Assembly (NCBI RefSeq): GCF_018139565.1
Contig: NZ_JAGSPK010000002.1
Coordinates: 558,001-622,000 of the forward strand
DNA length: 64,000 nucleotides
Direction of reading: 5' to 3'
Source of the DNA: Cognatundibacterium rivi
GTDB taxonomy: Bacteria; Pseudomonadota; Gammaproteobacteria; Burkholderiales; Burkholderiaceae_D
Shown: in pieces, positions 17,930-24,843 of the stretch
Layout of the letters: each line of letters begins with the position of its first letter
How positions within the stretch are numbered: the first letter of the stretch is position 1
Translations under genes and position numbers: made by a program
Notes under the pieces: model-generated
Databases searched by the model: none
Told to the model about the DNA's origin: nothing
The model's input: only the letters and a program-made list of their open reading frames with translations

Positions 17930-17944
17930 AATACGCAAATGAAT
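17930..17944. promoter_or_regulatory. Operator site 2 in immunity region
   Basis: AATACGCAAATGAAT is a shorter relative of the other operator copies, lying over or beside the -35 of the cro-like promoter and between sites 1 and 3. A three-site arrangement resembles OR1-OR3 of lambda. Confidence 0.55.
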
Positions 17945-17950
17945 GTCAAT

Positions 17951-17980
17951 TTGCATACCTTTTATTCATCCGCGTATATT
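17951..17980 (+). promoter_or_regulatory. Repressor promoter with operator 3 over the -10
   Basis: TTGCAT (17951-17956) and TATATT (17975-17980) with an 18-bp spacer precede the repressor ATG at 17987 by only 6 nt, so the transcript should be leaderless or nearly so, as lambda cI is from PRM. Operator copy TTATTCATCCGCGTATATT spans 17962-17980 and covers the -10, which predicts autorepression. Confidence 0.65.
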
Positions 17981-17986
17981 CCACGG

Positions 17987-18412
17987 ATGGACATTGGAGC
18001 TCGCCTTGATAAGGCAATGAAATTAGCGGGATATACGACACAAGCGGAACTTGCAAAAGCGTCCGGAGTGCCGCAACCGACCGTAAACAGGATTCTCAAA
18101 GGTGGAGGCAAGCGCGGGCCAGAGACGGCGACACTCAAGCGACTCGCATCCGCGTGCGGCGTAACATTTTCGTGGATGAACGGAGATGAAGATCCAGAGA
18201 AAATCGAACGCACTGAAATCAAAGTTGCAGAGCCGCAAGCAGAGTACAAAGTGCCACAGATTCAATTGGTTTACGCAACACCTGATGAGATAACACTCCT
18301 GACACAGTTCAGAGAGTGCACGGTGGACGGGCAAGAGGCCATTTGGTCTGCAGCAAAGATTGCTGAGCGCGACGAAAAGAAAGTTTTACTGCTATCGAAA
18401 AAATCAAAGTAA
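17987..18412 (+). CDS. XRE-family phage repressor (CI-like)
   Basis: The ATG at 17987 gives 141 residues. Residues 1-65 are a helix-turn-helix (TTQAELAKASGVPQPTVNRILKGG). The C-terminal part contains PQIQLVYATPDEITLLTQFRE and no LexA-like protease Ser/Lys pair, so cleavage by RecA-type induction is not indicated. It is divergent from the cro-like gene with three operator copies between them. No ribosome site precedes the ATG, consistent with leaderless translation. Upstream in-frame codons back to 17885 would put the operators inside the coding region and are rejected. Confidence 0.8.
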   Translation: MDIGARLDKAMKLAGYTTQAELAKASGVPQPTVNRILKGGGKRGPETATLKRLASACGVTFSWMNGDEDPEKIERTEIKVAEPQAEYKVPQIQLVYATPDEITLLTQFRECTVDGQEAIWSAAKIAERDEKKVLLLSKKSK

Positions 18413-18413
18413 T

Positions 18414-18444
18414 TACGCAAAATCAATTATCTTGATTTTGCGTA
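18414..18444. promoter_or_regulatory. 13-bp perfect inverted repeat between the two repressor genes
   Basis: The arms TACGCAAAATCAA and its exact complement are separated by 5 nt (TTATC). The arm begins TACGCAAA like immunity operator 2. No T-tract follows on either side, so it is more likely a protein-binding site than a terminator. It lies just upstream of the promoter of the second repressor. Confidence 0.65.
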
Positions 18445-18451
18445 TGAGCGT

Positions 18452-18487
18452 TTGAGCATCATTGTTGCGGTGCGTATAGTGCGCACC
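18452..18487 (+). promoter_or_regulatory. Promoter of second repressor, leaderless
   Basis: TTGAGC (18452-18457) and TATAGT (18475-18480) have a 17-bp spacer. The ATG is at 18488, so the RNA start and the ATG nearly coincide. An inverted repeat GGTGCG...CGCACC (18469-18487) brackets the -10, a possible autoregulatory site. Confidence 0.65.
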
Positions 18488-18853
18488 ATGACTATCGCAG
18501 AACGAATCGACATCGCAAGAGTAACGGCCGGGTTCAAAAACCAAGCCGAATTAGCACGCGCAGCAGATGTCAACGAATCTACGCTGGCGCGCATCTTAAA
18601 AGGCGGCGTCATGCCATCGATTGAGATTGCCGCTAAAATTGCAATCACCTGCAACGTCTCTCTCGACTGGATCGTGAACCTCGATACCAACACAAAACCA
18701 GACCACCTGGACGTCCACCTAACATACGTGACACAGGAAGAGCTGACGCTGTTGACAAAGTTCCGCCGCCTTTCCAATGAAGACAAAGAAGTAGTCAAGA
18801 CCGCATTCAGCATCACTGAAAAATCACCGCTTCTTACCCCCAACCAAACGTAA
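18488..18853 (+). CDS. Second XRE-family regulator, paralogue of the repressor
   Basis: The ATG at 18488 gives 121 residues. The helix-turn-helix reads KNQAELARAADVNESTLARILKGG. The tail contains VHLTYVTQEELTLLTKFRRLS, clearly related to ATPDEITLLTQFRE of the first repressor, so the two share a C-terminal module and probably arose by duplication. The recognition helix differs (NESTLARI versus QPTVNRI), implying a different operator. No protease-type catalytic pair is visible. It follows the first repressor by 75 bp but has its own promoter. Confidence 0.75.
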   Translation: MTIAERIDIARVTAGFKNQAELARAADVNESTLARILKGGVMPSIEIAAKIAITCNVSLDWIVNLDTNTKPDHLDVHLTYVTQEELTLLTKFRRLSNEDKEVVKTAFSITEKSPLLTPNQT

Positions 18854-18982
18854 CTTCACCGGTTCGCGCCGTGGATATTTCTGCGAATAATCCCTCGCAA
18901 ATGCCATGATCCGCTCCCATGCACGCGGCTCCGTTCGCCTTTGCATATCCCTCAACTCTTCAATTTGCAAATCCTCGCTCAT
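18824..18982 (-). CDS. Small phage protein, 52 aa
   Basis: Starting at the ATG at 18982 (MSEDLQIEELRDMQRRTEPRAW) gives 52 residues, first acidic, then basic (KYPRREPVKLRLVGGKKR). A GGAGCGATG run upstream acts as ribosome site. It converges on and overlaps the end of the second repressor by 30 bp, which lowers confidence. I do not recognise a function. Confidence 0.45.
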   Translation of the reverse strand: MSEDLQIEELRDMQRRTEPRAWERIMAFARDYSQKYPRREPVKLRLVGGKKR

Positions 18983-19186
18983 CTCACATCGCTCCTGTTT
19001 GTTGTAACAATGTATTGCAAAAACAACTAGGTTACATGAAAAAAACACGTAATTTAGTTCTTTTTAGGCATGTCTGATTTCCCAAAAGGAAACCAGAATT
19101 AAAGAATGTTAAATCTTAAAGTTTCTGTATTTCAATATTGATGTTTCTCCACGACACTACCTGCATCTATCCATATCTGATGCCGC

Positions 19187-20080
19187 GTGAAAATACTAGA
19201 TTTCGTTGATCTGCAATTAATTGCCACCATTGCGAGAGAAAAAAGCCTCTCTGCGGTCTCGTCACGCATGGGCATCAATGCCCCCAGCGTGTCAAAGCGC
19301 CTGTCAAAGATTGAAGACATCATCGGGCATAAAATCGTGCGGCGCCCGGGGCCGTTTCGCCTCACGCCATCGGGCGAGCGGTTACGCAAATTTGCAGAAA
19401 ACACACTGGCAGAACACCAGCGCGCGCTGGACGATATCCACGATATGGCGACCAACCAGCGGCAGCTACGCATCATCGCCAACCCATCTGTCGTGATCAA
19501 TGACCTGCCCAACGTGATCGCCGCTATGAAACGCAAATACCCTGCACTGAACATTCACATCACCGAGGGGAATTTTGCAAAGGTAATCGCCGACGTGCAG
19601 ACCGGCGCTGTTGATATCGGGCTGATTGCTGACGCACCGAAAGTAAAAGGCTTGCGATTCTTACGGTACAAGAAAGATTATCTGAGTGTGATGACACCGG
19701 CTGGCCACCCGCTTGCGCAACTGCAAACAGTCAGCCTCCGCGATGTGCTGCCATACCCGCTGATCGGGGCCGATGGCACACGCCATGTATCCACGTTCAT
19801 CGCCCGCGCCGCCAGGCAAGAAAAATTCGAGATCACCTACGCATTAAGCGTGAGCAGCTATGAAGTGCAAGCGCACCTGGTTGCCACTACCAACATCGGC
19901 ATCGCCCTGATGATAGAAAGCATCGCCCAGCGCTTTGCCCGTAACCACGACATCACTATCAAACGCCTGAACGACGAATGGGCACACACCGATTTCAGCG
20001 CCTGCGTGCGCGACGTAGGCACAATCTCAGATATCACAAGGGAATTTATTGAACTACTGGTAAAGCAGCATCAGGAATAG
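19187..20080 (+). CDS. LysR-family transcriptional regulator
   Basis: A 297-residue LTTR with a GTG start. Residues 1-60 are the winged helix (DLQLIATIAREKSLSAVSSRMGINAPSVSKRLSKIE), and residues about 90-297 are the two-lobe inducer-binding domain (LRIIANPSVVINDLPNVIAAMKRKYP ... AVDIGLIADAP). It carries its own terminator and no adjacent divergent target operon, so its targets are not obvious. LysR genes are not standard phage genes, and this one sits in the cargo block beyond the immunity genes. It may therefore change host expression in lysogens. The ligand cannot be predicted. Confidence 0.88.
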   Translation: MKILDFVDLQLIATIAREKSLSAVSSRMGINAPSVSKRLSKIEDIIGHKIVRRPGPFRLTPSGERLRKFAENTLAEHQRALDDIHDMATNQRQLRIIANPSVVINDLPNVIAAMKRKYPALNIHITEGNFAKVIADVQTGAVDIGLIADAPKVKGLRFLRYKKDYLSVMTPAGHPLAQLQTVSLRDVLPYPLIGADGTRHVSTFIARAARQEKFEITYALSVSSYEVQAHLVATTNIGIALMIESIAQRFARNHDITIKRLNDEWAHTDFSACVRDVGTISDITREFIELLVKQHQE

Positions 20081-20087
20081 ACAAAAT

Positions 20088-20109
20088 AAAACCCGCCGAA
20101 GCGGGTTTT
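20088..20109 (+). terminator. Rho-independent terminator after the LysR gene
   Basis: A 9-bp stem, AAAACCCGC with GCGGGTTTT, around a CGAA tetraloop lies 8 bp after the LysR stop. The T-run serves the plus strand and the A-run on the other side can serve the minus-strand genes ending at 20118, so it is probably bidirectional. Confidence 0.85.
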
Positions 20110-20117
20110 CCTTGCAT

Positions 20118-20426
20118 CTAGTGCATTAGTACACCTTCTTGACATCTTGTAACAATAACATGCTTCACCAATGGCCGATTAGAAGCATTGATATTAACCA
20201 GCTTAATTCTTTGCTTAAACTGCTCAAATCCAATCACAGCAGCAAGCCGTCCAATACATTCATCAGCGAAAGATGGCGTCAGGCTATGGTGTTCGAAGTC
20301 AACCTCAATAACCGAGTAATCATTCAGCAGTTGCACTAACCTATCACGCGCCATCGCCCCAACTGGACGAGTGCTCAAATTAGGAGCCAAATCTACTACC
20401 TGCACCTTAAAAGTCGAAATCGTCAT
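20118..20426 (-). CDS. STAS-like (DUF4325-type) protein
   Basis: A 102-residue protein with the DUF4325 pattern: an N-terminal VVDLAPNLSTRPVGAMARDRL, then 'VIEVDFEHHSLTPSFADECIGRLAAVIG', where a strand is followed by Ser-x-x-Phe-Ala-Asp-Glu. The motif resembles the phosphorylatable loop of STAS anti-sigma antagonists. It overlaps the GHKL ATPase gene by 20 bp and is surely co-translated. Such pairs recur in genomes with little experimental work behind them. The STAS-like partner may respond to phosphorylation or binding by the ATPase. Confidence 0.7.
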   Translation of the reverse strand: MTISTFKVQVVDLAPNLSTRPVGAMARDRLVQLLNDYSVIEVDFEHHSLTPSFADECIGRLAAVIGFEQFKQRIKLVNINASNRPLVKHVIVTRCQEGVLMH

Positions 20427-21270
20427 CTGAATACCCCTTTATTTGTGGAAATCCCCTATAAACCTCTGCAATATCCATTGGAACATCAATATTCCACTCA
20501 ATGATTAACATCGTCCCATTCCATGGAATCTGATTTTTAAGTGATGTTGCATTACGACCACTTAAAATGAACGTTTCATCCCCAGACCGGACATATAACA
20601 CACCGTTATTCTGCTCCAATAGTTTTCTAGCGATGGCCAGCCCATAACCTGAATGGCCTTTCCCAGGCTTACTTGTTACACCATATTGCGTTGCTAACTC
20701 GCAAGCATTTGATTTAATGAGTGTATCAAACAATTCCTCGTTCTGCCGAAGAGATCCTCTAATTCCAATGCCGGAATCAACTAACGCTATCTGAGCCTTC
20801 TTACCAGAAGCCCACACTTGCCCACAAATCAATCCATACAACCCGTCCTCGGATGCTGCATGCGCAAAACAATTTCCAATCAATTCCCTCAACATCGTAT
20901 CCACTGCGTTGAGCGTAACATCATCGGAACAAACTGGGCGAAACATTTCAACAACGCTACTCGAAACCGTATCAACTGAATTCTCATCCTCCAATAGAAA
21001 CAATGGAATATATCTTCCAGCAGGAGCCCTATGGATTGGACCATGCGGAGACTCCAATCCAATAGCCCCCCACAGATTCATTGTATTTGCATACGATGCA
21101 ATTTTTTCAGCAACATTAACTTCAGCAGCCTTATTCTTCCTTAGGATATGCGCGACTGTAGCAAAATGAAACGGCTTTATAAATTTAGGAGAGCTACACG
21201 CCCGATTTTTCTCCAAACAATCCAACTCCTCTAACCACGAACTAACGTCCTCATGCTCTGTATACCTCAT
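20407..21270 (-). CDS. GHKL-fold ATPase (histidine-kinase-like), partner of the STAS-like protein
   Basis: A 287-residue soluble protein. The Bergerat ATP site is in the C-terminal half: N-box MLRELIGNCFAHA, G1 box VDSGIGI and G2 box GHSGYGLAIARKLLEQ. There is no DHp dimerisation domain, no phospho-accepting His box and no membrane segment, so it is not an ordinary sensor kinase. It resembles anti-sigma (SpoIIAB-like) or effector ATPases. Residues 1-120 are an N-terminal domain I do not recognise (WLEELDCLEKNRACSSPKFI). It overlaps the STAS-like gene. Location in the cargo block suggests a lysogen-expressed module, perhaps defensive; that is inference. Confidence 0.75.
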   Translation of the reverse strand: MRYTEHEDVSSWLEELDCLEKNRACSSPKFIKPFHFATVAHILRKNKAAEVNVAEKIASYANTMNLWGAIGLESPHGPIHRAPAGRYIPLFLLEDENSVDTVSSSVVEMFRPVCSDDVTLNAVDTMLRELIGNCFAHAASEDGLYGLICGQVWASGKKAQIALVDSGIGIRGSLRQNEELFDTLIKSNACELATQYGVTSKPGKGHSGYGLAIARKLLEQNNGVLYVRSGDETFILSGRNATSLKNQIPWNGTMLIIEWNIDVPMDIAEVYRGFPQIKGYSDDDFDF

Positions 21271-21308
21271 CTACATCAACTCCAGTTTATTATTAATATT
21301 TTTCACTA

Positions 21309-21716
21309 CTAACACCCATACCGCTTATGCCCATTCACAATTCGGTACCGGCCACCACGCGGCCCTGTGTGGCATATATTGTCTGAATAAGGTTTCGATC
21401 TTGCCGACTTTGCCCCCGCCGCATCTTTATTGCTTTTCGACGCGCTGCACTGTTGCAGCTCTAATTTATCTTTCGCCTTTGCCTCTGCCACTGCTTGCCA
21501 CTGCAAGTTATCCAGCGCATCGGCACCTCCAGCACACAGCGGCTTGATGTGGTCTTTGATATAGCCAGGGCATGGGCCAGCGCTTTTGCCATTCGCCGGG
21601 CATGGATGCAGCTTTTGAAATTCGGCCAGCACGGCTTTGCTTCGCTGTGTTTTTGCCGACGCATCACCAGCGGCAATAAGCAAGAAGATAGACAACAGCA
21701 TGACAAGTGTTCGCAC
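21309..21716 (-). CDS. Exported HNH-type nuclease-like protein
   Basis: A 135-residue protein with a GTG start and a signal peptide (LVMLLSIFLLIAAGDASA, cleavage after ASA). The mature part has a compact HNH pattern: CPGYIKDHIKPLCAGGADALDNLQW, with a D-H pair, the Cys-Gly-Gly turn and the closing Asn. The C-terminus contains CHTGPRGGRYRIVNGHKRYGC, a basic Gly/Arg motif also seen in other small secreted or adaptor proteins. It is probably a periplasmic DNase or DNA-binding protein. Other zinc-binding Cys pairs of HNH proteins are not all present. Confidence 0.7.
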   Translation of the reverse strand: MRTLVMLLSIFLLIAAGDASAKTQRSKAVLAEFQKLHPCPANGKSAGPCPGYIKDHIKPLCAGGADALDNLQWQAVAEAKAKDKLELQQCSASKSNKDAAGAKSARSKPYSDNICHTGPRGGRYRIVNGHKRYGC

Positions 21717-21719
21717 AGA

Positions 21720-22358
21720 CTACCCCACATTTCCCACAAGGGCGGATGTCCACTGATTCTCAGAGATGATTACTGGCGAACCGGACTCTTGCCGATATAG
21801 CGCCGCCTTTTGAATCTTTCTGCCATAGGTTTCATTAACCCAATCAGGCGATACCAATGCGCCAATCACTAAAAAATCTAGTTGCTTGGTGATCGAATCA
21901 ACGGCAACCGCACCCAGCTTTTCGACCGCCTTATGGCAAGTATCACGCGTGCCGAACAAAAATTTTCCAGTGAAACAATACGATGCACCCTGCCAGCGCA
22001 ATTCGGGCGAATCATTCACCGGTAATACGGGCGAGCTCTGCTGCGCAACGCCAGTATCCAGAAAAAAATTACCCGTCAATTCCTGCAAGACTGCAACTAA
22101 ATCTGCGCGCTCTACCTCTGTGATCACGCCATCAGCAATCACCGCCTCTACCTTGCTTGCCAGCATATTGCCCGGCCACTCTTGACGCACTTCGGCATGC
22201 TCTTTCAGCCATGTCGATAGATACATAATTTCCGTATCGTGCAACTGCCCGTCTGCAACCACCCCAGCGCATATCCCCAGTAGGATCTGCGATGCCTTCA
22301 CCAAATTTCTCTGCCGAACCGATTCAGCCACCGCCCATTCATTGTTTGCCATCATCAC
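21720..22358 (-). CDS. TerB-like + BRCT domain protein
   Basis: A 212-residue protein. Residues about 15-90 look like a TerB-type helical domain (KASQILLGICAGVVADGQLHDTEIMYLSTWLKEH ... VIADGVITEVERADLV), including a repeat of 'ADG.(L/I)...E'. Residues about 120-205 form a BRCT domain (ASYCFTGKFLFGTRDTCHKAVEKLGAVAVDSITKQLDFLVIG). BRCT domains bind phosphopeptides or DNA ends. The combination occurs in bacterial proteins of unclear function and in phage and plasmid cargo. It lies 3 bp from the HNH gene, so the two are probably co-transcribed. Confidence 0.72.
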   Translation of the reverse strand: MMMANNEWAVAESVRQRNLVKASQILLGICAGVVADGQLHDTEIMYLSTWLKEHAEVRQEWPGNMLASKVEAVIADGVITEVERADLVAVLQELTGNFFLDTGVAQQSSPVLPVNDSPELRWQGASYCFTGKFLFGTRDTCHKAVEKLGAVAVDSITKQLDFLVIGALVSPDWVNETYGRKIQKAALYRQESGSPVIISENQWTSALVGNVG

Positions 22359-22368
22359 CCCTCCCTAC

Positions 22369-22992
22369 TCACTTCATCATCATGAAACCGGCTGTTGGCG
22401 ACGCGACAGCCCACAAATTATCACGTCGATAAAATCGAATCTCCCGCGCCCGACCAAGCAGACATGCATCCGCGTCAGCGATTGATCGCATACCGAATTC
22501 TGCATTCGCATCAGTAAACGCAGTCAACGCTATCGGAGACCAGTGAAATTCTAATTTTGAGCCAAGGTCTGCAGTCGTTCCTAGCGACGCCATCGCATTT
22601 TTAATTTTCTTTGCCGCTGTTTTGTCACAGTTTTCCAGCAGAGGTACACATGCATCATCCAATGGCTTATCCCTGACAAAATAGGTTACGCCCGCCCGAT
22701 TTACGCATCTCCACTTGTCCAATGCATCCGGCGTAGAAACAGGGAGCGCCTCGCTCGATGACGCAGAAATCACCTTATTAACATTAACAGGCACAGAAAG
22801 AGAAGATGCTTTTGATGGAGGTGTAATCTCTTCTTTTTTTGTCACGCACGAATAGATCGATAGCGCAAATACACTGGCTGCAATCCATGTCAATATTGAT
22901 GTTCGCTTTGGAACTGGGGCTCCGCATTTAGGACATCGCTTCGCTTCAGAGCTAATACTTGCGTTGCATTCTACACATTTAATTAGCGACAT
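22369..22992 (-). CDS. Zinc-ribbon membrane protein, unknown function
   Basis: A 207-residue protein. Residues 1-27 are a zinc ribbon with CxxC pairs (IKCVECNASI ... RCPKCGAP), followed by a single membrane helix (TSILTWIAASVFALSIYSC). The rest is extracytoplasmic, with paired Cys (WRCVNRAG ... CVPLLENC) and a domain ending in AVASPTAGFMMM. This topology puts the ribbon inside and the globular domain outside. Its start overlaps the upstream gene by 14 bp. I do not recognise the outer domain. Confidence 0.6.
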   Translation of the reverse strand: MSLIKCVECNASISSEAKRCPKCGAPVPKRTSILTWIAASVFALSIYSCVTKKEEITPPSKASSLSVPVNVNKVISASSSEALPVSTPDALDKWRCVNRAGVTYFVRDKPLDDACVPLLENCDKTAAKKIKNAMASLGTTADLGSKLEFHWSPIALTAFTDANAEFGMRSIADADACLLGRAREIRFYRRDNLWAVASPTAGFMMMK

Positions 22993-23515
22993 TTTCTGCC
23001 TCGTATCGATTCCATTCGTCCGATAATTTCACGCTGGCGCCCGCCATCCTATTTTTGTAATCACTAATCGAATCATCGGTTCTTGGTAGATACGAATCCA
23101 TCAAACTGAGCCATGCCACGTAATAACTCTTCAATGCGCTTCGTGGATCTTTCTTCGGAATTGACGCATTGGCAGCAGCAAACACCGGCTTGACTGCTGC
23201 TTTTGCATCCGTTACGCATTGCAAAACTTCGCGATAAACAGCCGGGTAATTATCAAAGCCAAACTGCTGCAGACTAATCTTCGACTGCAGATCACATTTC
23301 AACGACTCAAATTGACTCGCACCCCTAAATCTTTCGACAGGGCTTTGCATTTTTTCCTTTGGGCGTTTTGCTTTTTGACAAACCGCCTCGGCATCATCAA
23401 TTAAACGCATCTCCGCGGGAGATAGTTTGGAGCAGTCTTTTTTCTGAGCATGCGCGCCCCCGCTTGCAGCTACCGATATGCATAGAAACGCGGACAGCAA
23501 AAACAATCTCGTCAT
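22979..23515 (-). CDS. Periplasmic protein, unknown function
   Basis: A 178-residue protein with an N-terminal signal peptide (RLFLLSAFLCISVAASGGAHA, cleavage after AHA). The mature part is helical and contains four Cys (DCSKLS, VCQKAK, LKCDLQ, LQCVTD), compatible with two disulfides. It is co-transcribed with the zinc-ribbon membrane protein, and both probably act in the envelope. No family recognised. A role in surface exclusion is a guess from topology only. Confidence 0.6.
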   Translation of the reverse strand: MTRLFLLSAFLCISVAASGGAHAQKKDCSKLSPAEMRLIDDAEAVCQKAKRPKEKMQSPVERFRGASQFESLKCDLQSKISLQQFGFDNYPAVYREVLQCVTDAKAAVKPVFAAANASIPKKDPRSALKSYYVAWLSLMDSYLPRTDDSISDYKNRMAGASVKLSDEWNRYEAENVAN

Positions 23516-23622
23516 AACCTCTCCAGAAGTTGATCTGTTTTTTCAATTTAAAAAGTTGTAACAAAACTTTTCAGATCTCTAGTTTATCGATTGTATTTTA
23601 ATAAACAAATAAATCACATTTA

Positions 23623-23666
23623 TTATTCATTCGCGTATTGACGTTATTTATTCATTCGCGTATATT
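23623..23666 (+). promoter_or_regulatory. Right-arm early promoter with two repressor operators (PL-like)
   Basis: TTGACG (23638-23643) and TATATT (23661-23666) have a 17-bp spacer, close to ideal sigma70. Operator copies TTATTCATTCGCGTATT (23623-23639) and TTATTCATTCGCGTATATT (23648-23666) overlap the -35 region and cover the -10. The second differs by one base from the copy over the repressor promoter at 17962-17980. The start point is expected near 23673, upstream of the 23698 gene. It would be silent in the lysogen and drive the operon that includes the DGR. Confidence 0.8.
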
Positions 23667-23697
23667 TAACTTCATCATATCTTTGATGGAGCTAAAA

Positions 23698-24003
23698 ATG
23701 CCAAATCACCCAACACGTCGCCACTACCGCGACAGCCTCTTCGGGCAGCAACTTGCAGACGAACAAGAGGTATCACACAAACGCGCTAATCAACTGGCCT
23801 ATGTTGTGCAGATCGTCGCTGTGTTGATCGTGATTTTGATCACATTAGGCTGGATGGGTGAAGAGCAGTTATCTGACCAACTCAAAAGCGAAGCGGTTAT
23901 CTCCAATACCAAACATGTTGCCGCACTCGATGCGGCTGAACGTCGCCGCGAAGCGATTGCGGTGGCGGCACTGGGCGATGCAGAGGCATCTGAACAGCCA
24001 TGA
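23698..24003 (+). CDS. Small membrane protein, first gene of the right operon
   Basis: Start ATG 23698 with GGAG 9 nt upstream; 101 residues. A single hydrophobic segment (YVVQIVAVLIVILITLGWMG) separates a basic N-terminus from an acidic, Ala-rich C-terminus. Its place right after the early promoter recalls early phage membrane proteins. No function recognised. The next gene starts in the ATGA overlap. Confidence 0.6.
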   Translation: MPNHPTRRHYRDSLFGQQLADEQEVSHKRANQLAYVVQIVAVLIVILITLGWMGEEQLSDQLKSEAVISNTKHVAALDAAERRREAIAVAALGDAEASEQP

Positions 24004-24122
24004 TCAGCACATTCACCACCCGCTGCCTGATCGCCAGATCTACGTATCGCGTGCAACGCATTTTCGGCCATAGCCGCGCCCACGCTGCGATCACTGCCCT
24101 GCGCAGATTTTTCCCTGCATAG
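24000..24122 (+). CDS. Small basic peptide, 40 aa
   Basis: The start ATG at 24000 overlaps the preceding stop (ATGA). The product is a 40-residue Arg/His-rich peptide (MISTFTTRCLIARS...). The next gene starts 2 nt after its stop. Coupling on both sides argues that it is translated; composition alone would not prove it. Confidence 0.5.
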   Translation: MISTFTTRCLIARSTYRVQRIFGHSRAHAAITALRRFFPA

Positions 24123-24124
24123 CC

Positions 24125-24313
24125 ATGAAACGCATCACACCTGATACCGCCGCACTGGAAATCGCTCATAAGCGGCTACCGATCAAGCTGCCGTTTTCAG
24201 AAGCGATGCGCGTGCCAGCACTGAAACGAATGATTGAAAATCGCGCCCGCATTCACATCCGCGAGCGTGAGAAGTTTGACCTGAAGAAGCTCCAAGCCAA
24301 CGACAACGACTAA
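24125..24313 (+). CDS. Small basic phage protein, 62 aa
   Basis: A 62-residue, highly charged helical protein (MKRITPDTAALEIAHKRLP ... ENRARIHIREREKFDLKKL). It is packed between the 40-aa gene and the first DGR target gene, 9 bp before the latter. Nucleic-acid binding is possible from charge. No family recognised. Confidence 0.55.
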   Translation: MKRITPDTAALEIAHKRLPIKLPFSEAMRVPALKRMIENRARIHIREREKFDLKKLQANDND

Positions 24314-24322
24314 GGAATCATC

Positions 24323-24793
24323 ATGACGATAGCACAAATGACAGCAACACCAGCAGCAACGGCAGCATCGGCAATCTCAACACTGCTTACAACGATAGCC
24401 ATTCCACGCATCGACACATTCTTGGCAGAGCACGGCGGTATTTTTGCTGGCATCGTTGCCGGTGAAAACGACGCACCAGATTATTTTCTGATCCACGCCA
24501 CATCTGACCATGAACTTTTCGATATTGACTGGCATAACTCAGTTGAAGCAGCACAAGCGCCAATCAACGGCCTGACAGACTGGTCACTACCCACCCGCCG
24601 CGAAGCCCGTTTGCTGGCAATTAATTGCCGCGACAGCTTTGATCTGGATAGTTTGTATTGGACATCTGAGCAGAACGCCCTCATCGTCGGCTACGCCTGG
24701 ATGCAGAGCTTCCTCTACGGCGGCCAGGGCTACAACCACAAGTCGTTCAAGTATCGCGCTCGCGCCGTCCGCAGAGTATTCATCATTCAGTAA
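24323..24793 (+). CDS. DGR target protein 1 (C-type-lectin-like, DUF1566-type)
   Basis: A 156-residue protein; AAGGAATCATC precedes the ATG. Its first 40 residues are Ala/Thr-rich and may be a linker. Residues about 40-156 have the DUF1566/Lcl-type fold: WSLPTRREARLLAINC, SLYWTSEQNAL, then the variable segment and the fixed KYRARAVRR end. The variable repeat encodes the last 40 or so residues, where the lectin fold presents a surface. No signal peptide, membrane helix or tail-fibre module is visible. It is followed by the VR-specific hairpin. It is the most N-terminally diverged of the four targets. Confidence 0.85.
   Translation: MTIAQMTATPAATAASAISTLLTTIAIPRIDTFLAEHGGIFAGIVAGENDAPDYFLIHATSDHELFDIDWHNSVEAAQAPINGLTDWSLPTRREARLLAINCRDSFDLDSLYWTSEQNALIVGYAWMQSFLYGGQGYNHKSFKYRARAVRRVFIIQ
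24670..24775 (+). repeat. DGR variable repeat 1 (VR1)
   Basis: 106 nt aligned without gaps to the template repeat at 28447-28552. I count 14 differences, all at positions where the template has A, replaced by T, G or C. The last 26 nt, including the GC-rich end, are identical to the template. Confidence 0.96.
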
Positions 24794-24812
24794 TTCAGTC
24801 ATTCGATTAACC

Positions 24813-24827
24813 ACGGGCGCAGCCCGT
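24813..24827 (+). promoter_or_regulatory. Post-VR1 hairpin
   Basis: Stem ACGGGC/GCCCGT with a GCA loop, 37 nt after VR1. The flanking string ATTCAGTCATTCGATTAACC before it is shared by all four targets. DNA hairpins beyond the VR are needed for retrohoming in the Bordetella phage DGR; a T-tract follows here, so terminator activity is also possible. Confidence 0.75.
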
Positions 24828-24843
24828 TCGCGAGATTTTTACA

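Noticed and set aside
17885-17986. Repressor starting at an upstream in-frame codon (17885)
   Set aside because: That extension would translate the operators and both promoters; the 17987 start matches the family start MDIGARLDKAMK.
18414-18444. Rho-independent terminator after the first repressor
   Set aside because: The repeat arms are AT-rich and no T-tract follows; an operator reading fits better.
22900-23520. Toxin-antitoxin module in the envelope gene pair
   Set aside because: The proteins carry signal peptides and Cys patterns, with no known toxin fold or small antitoxin; the pairing is only co-transcription.
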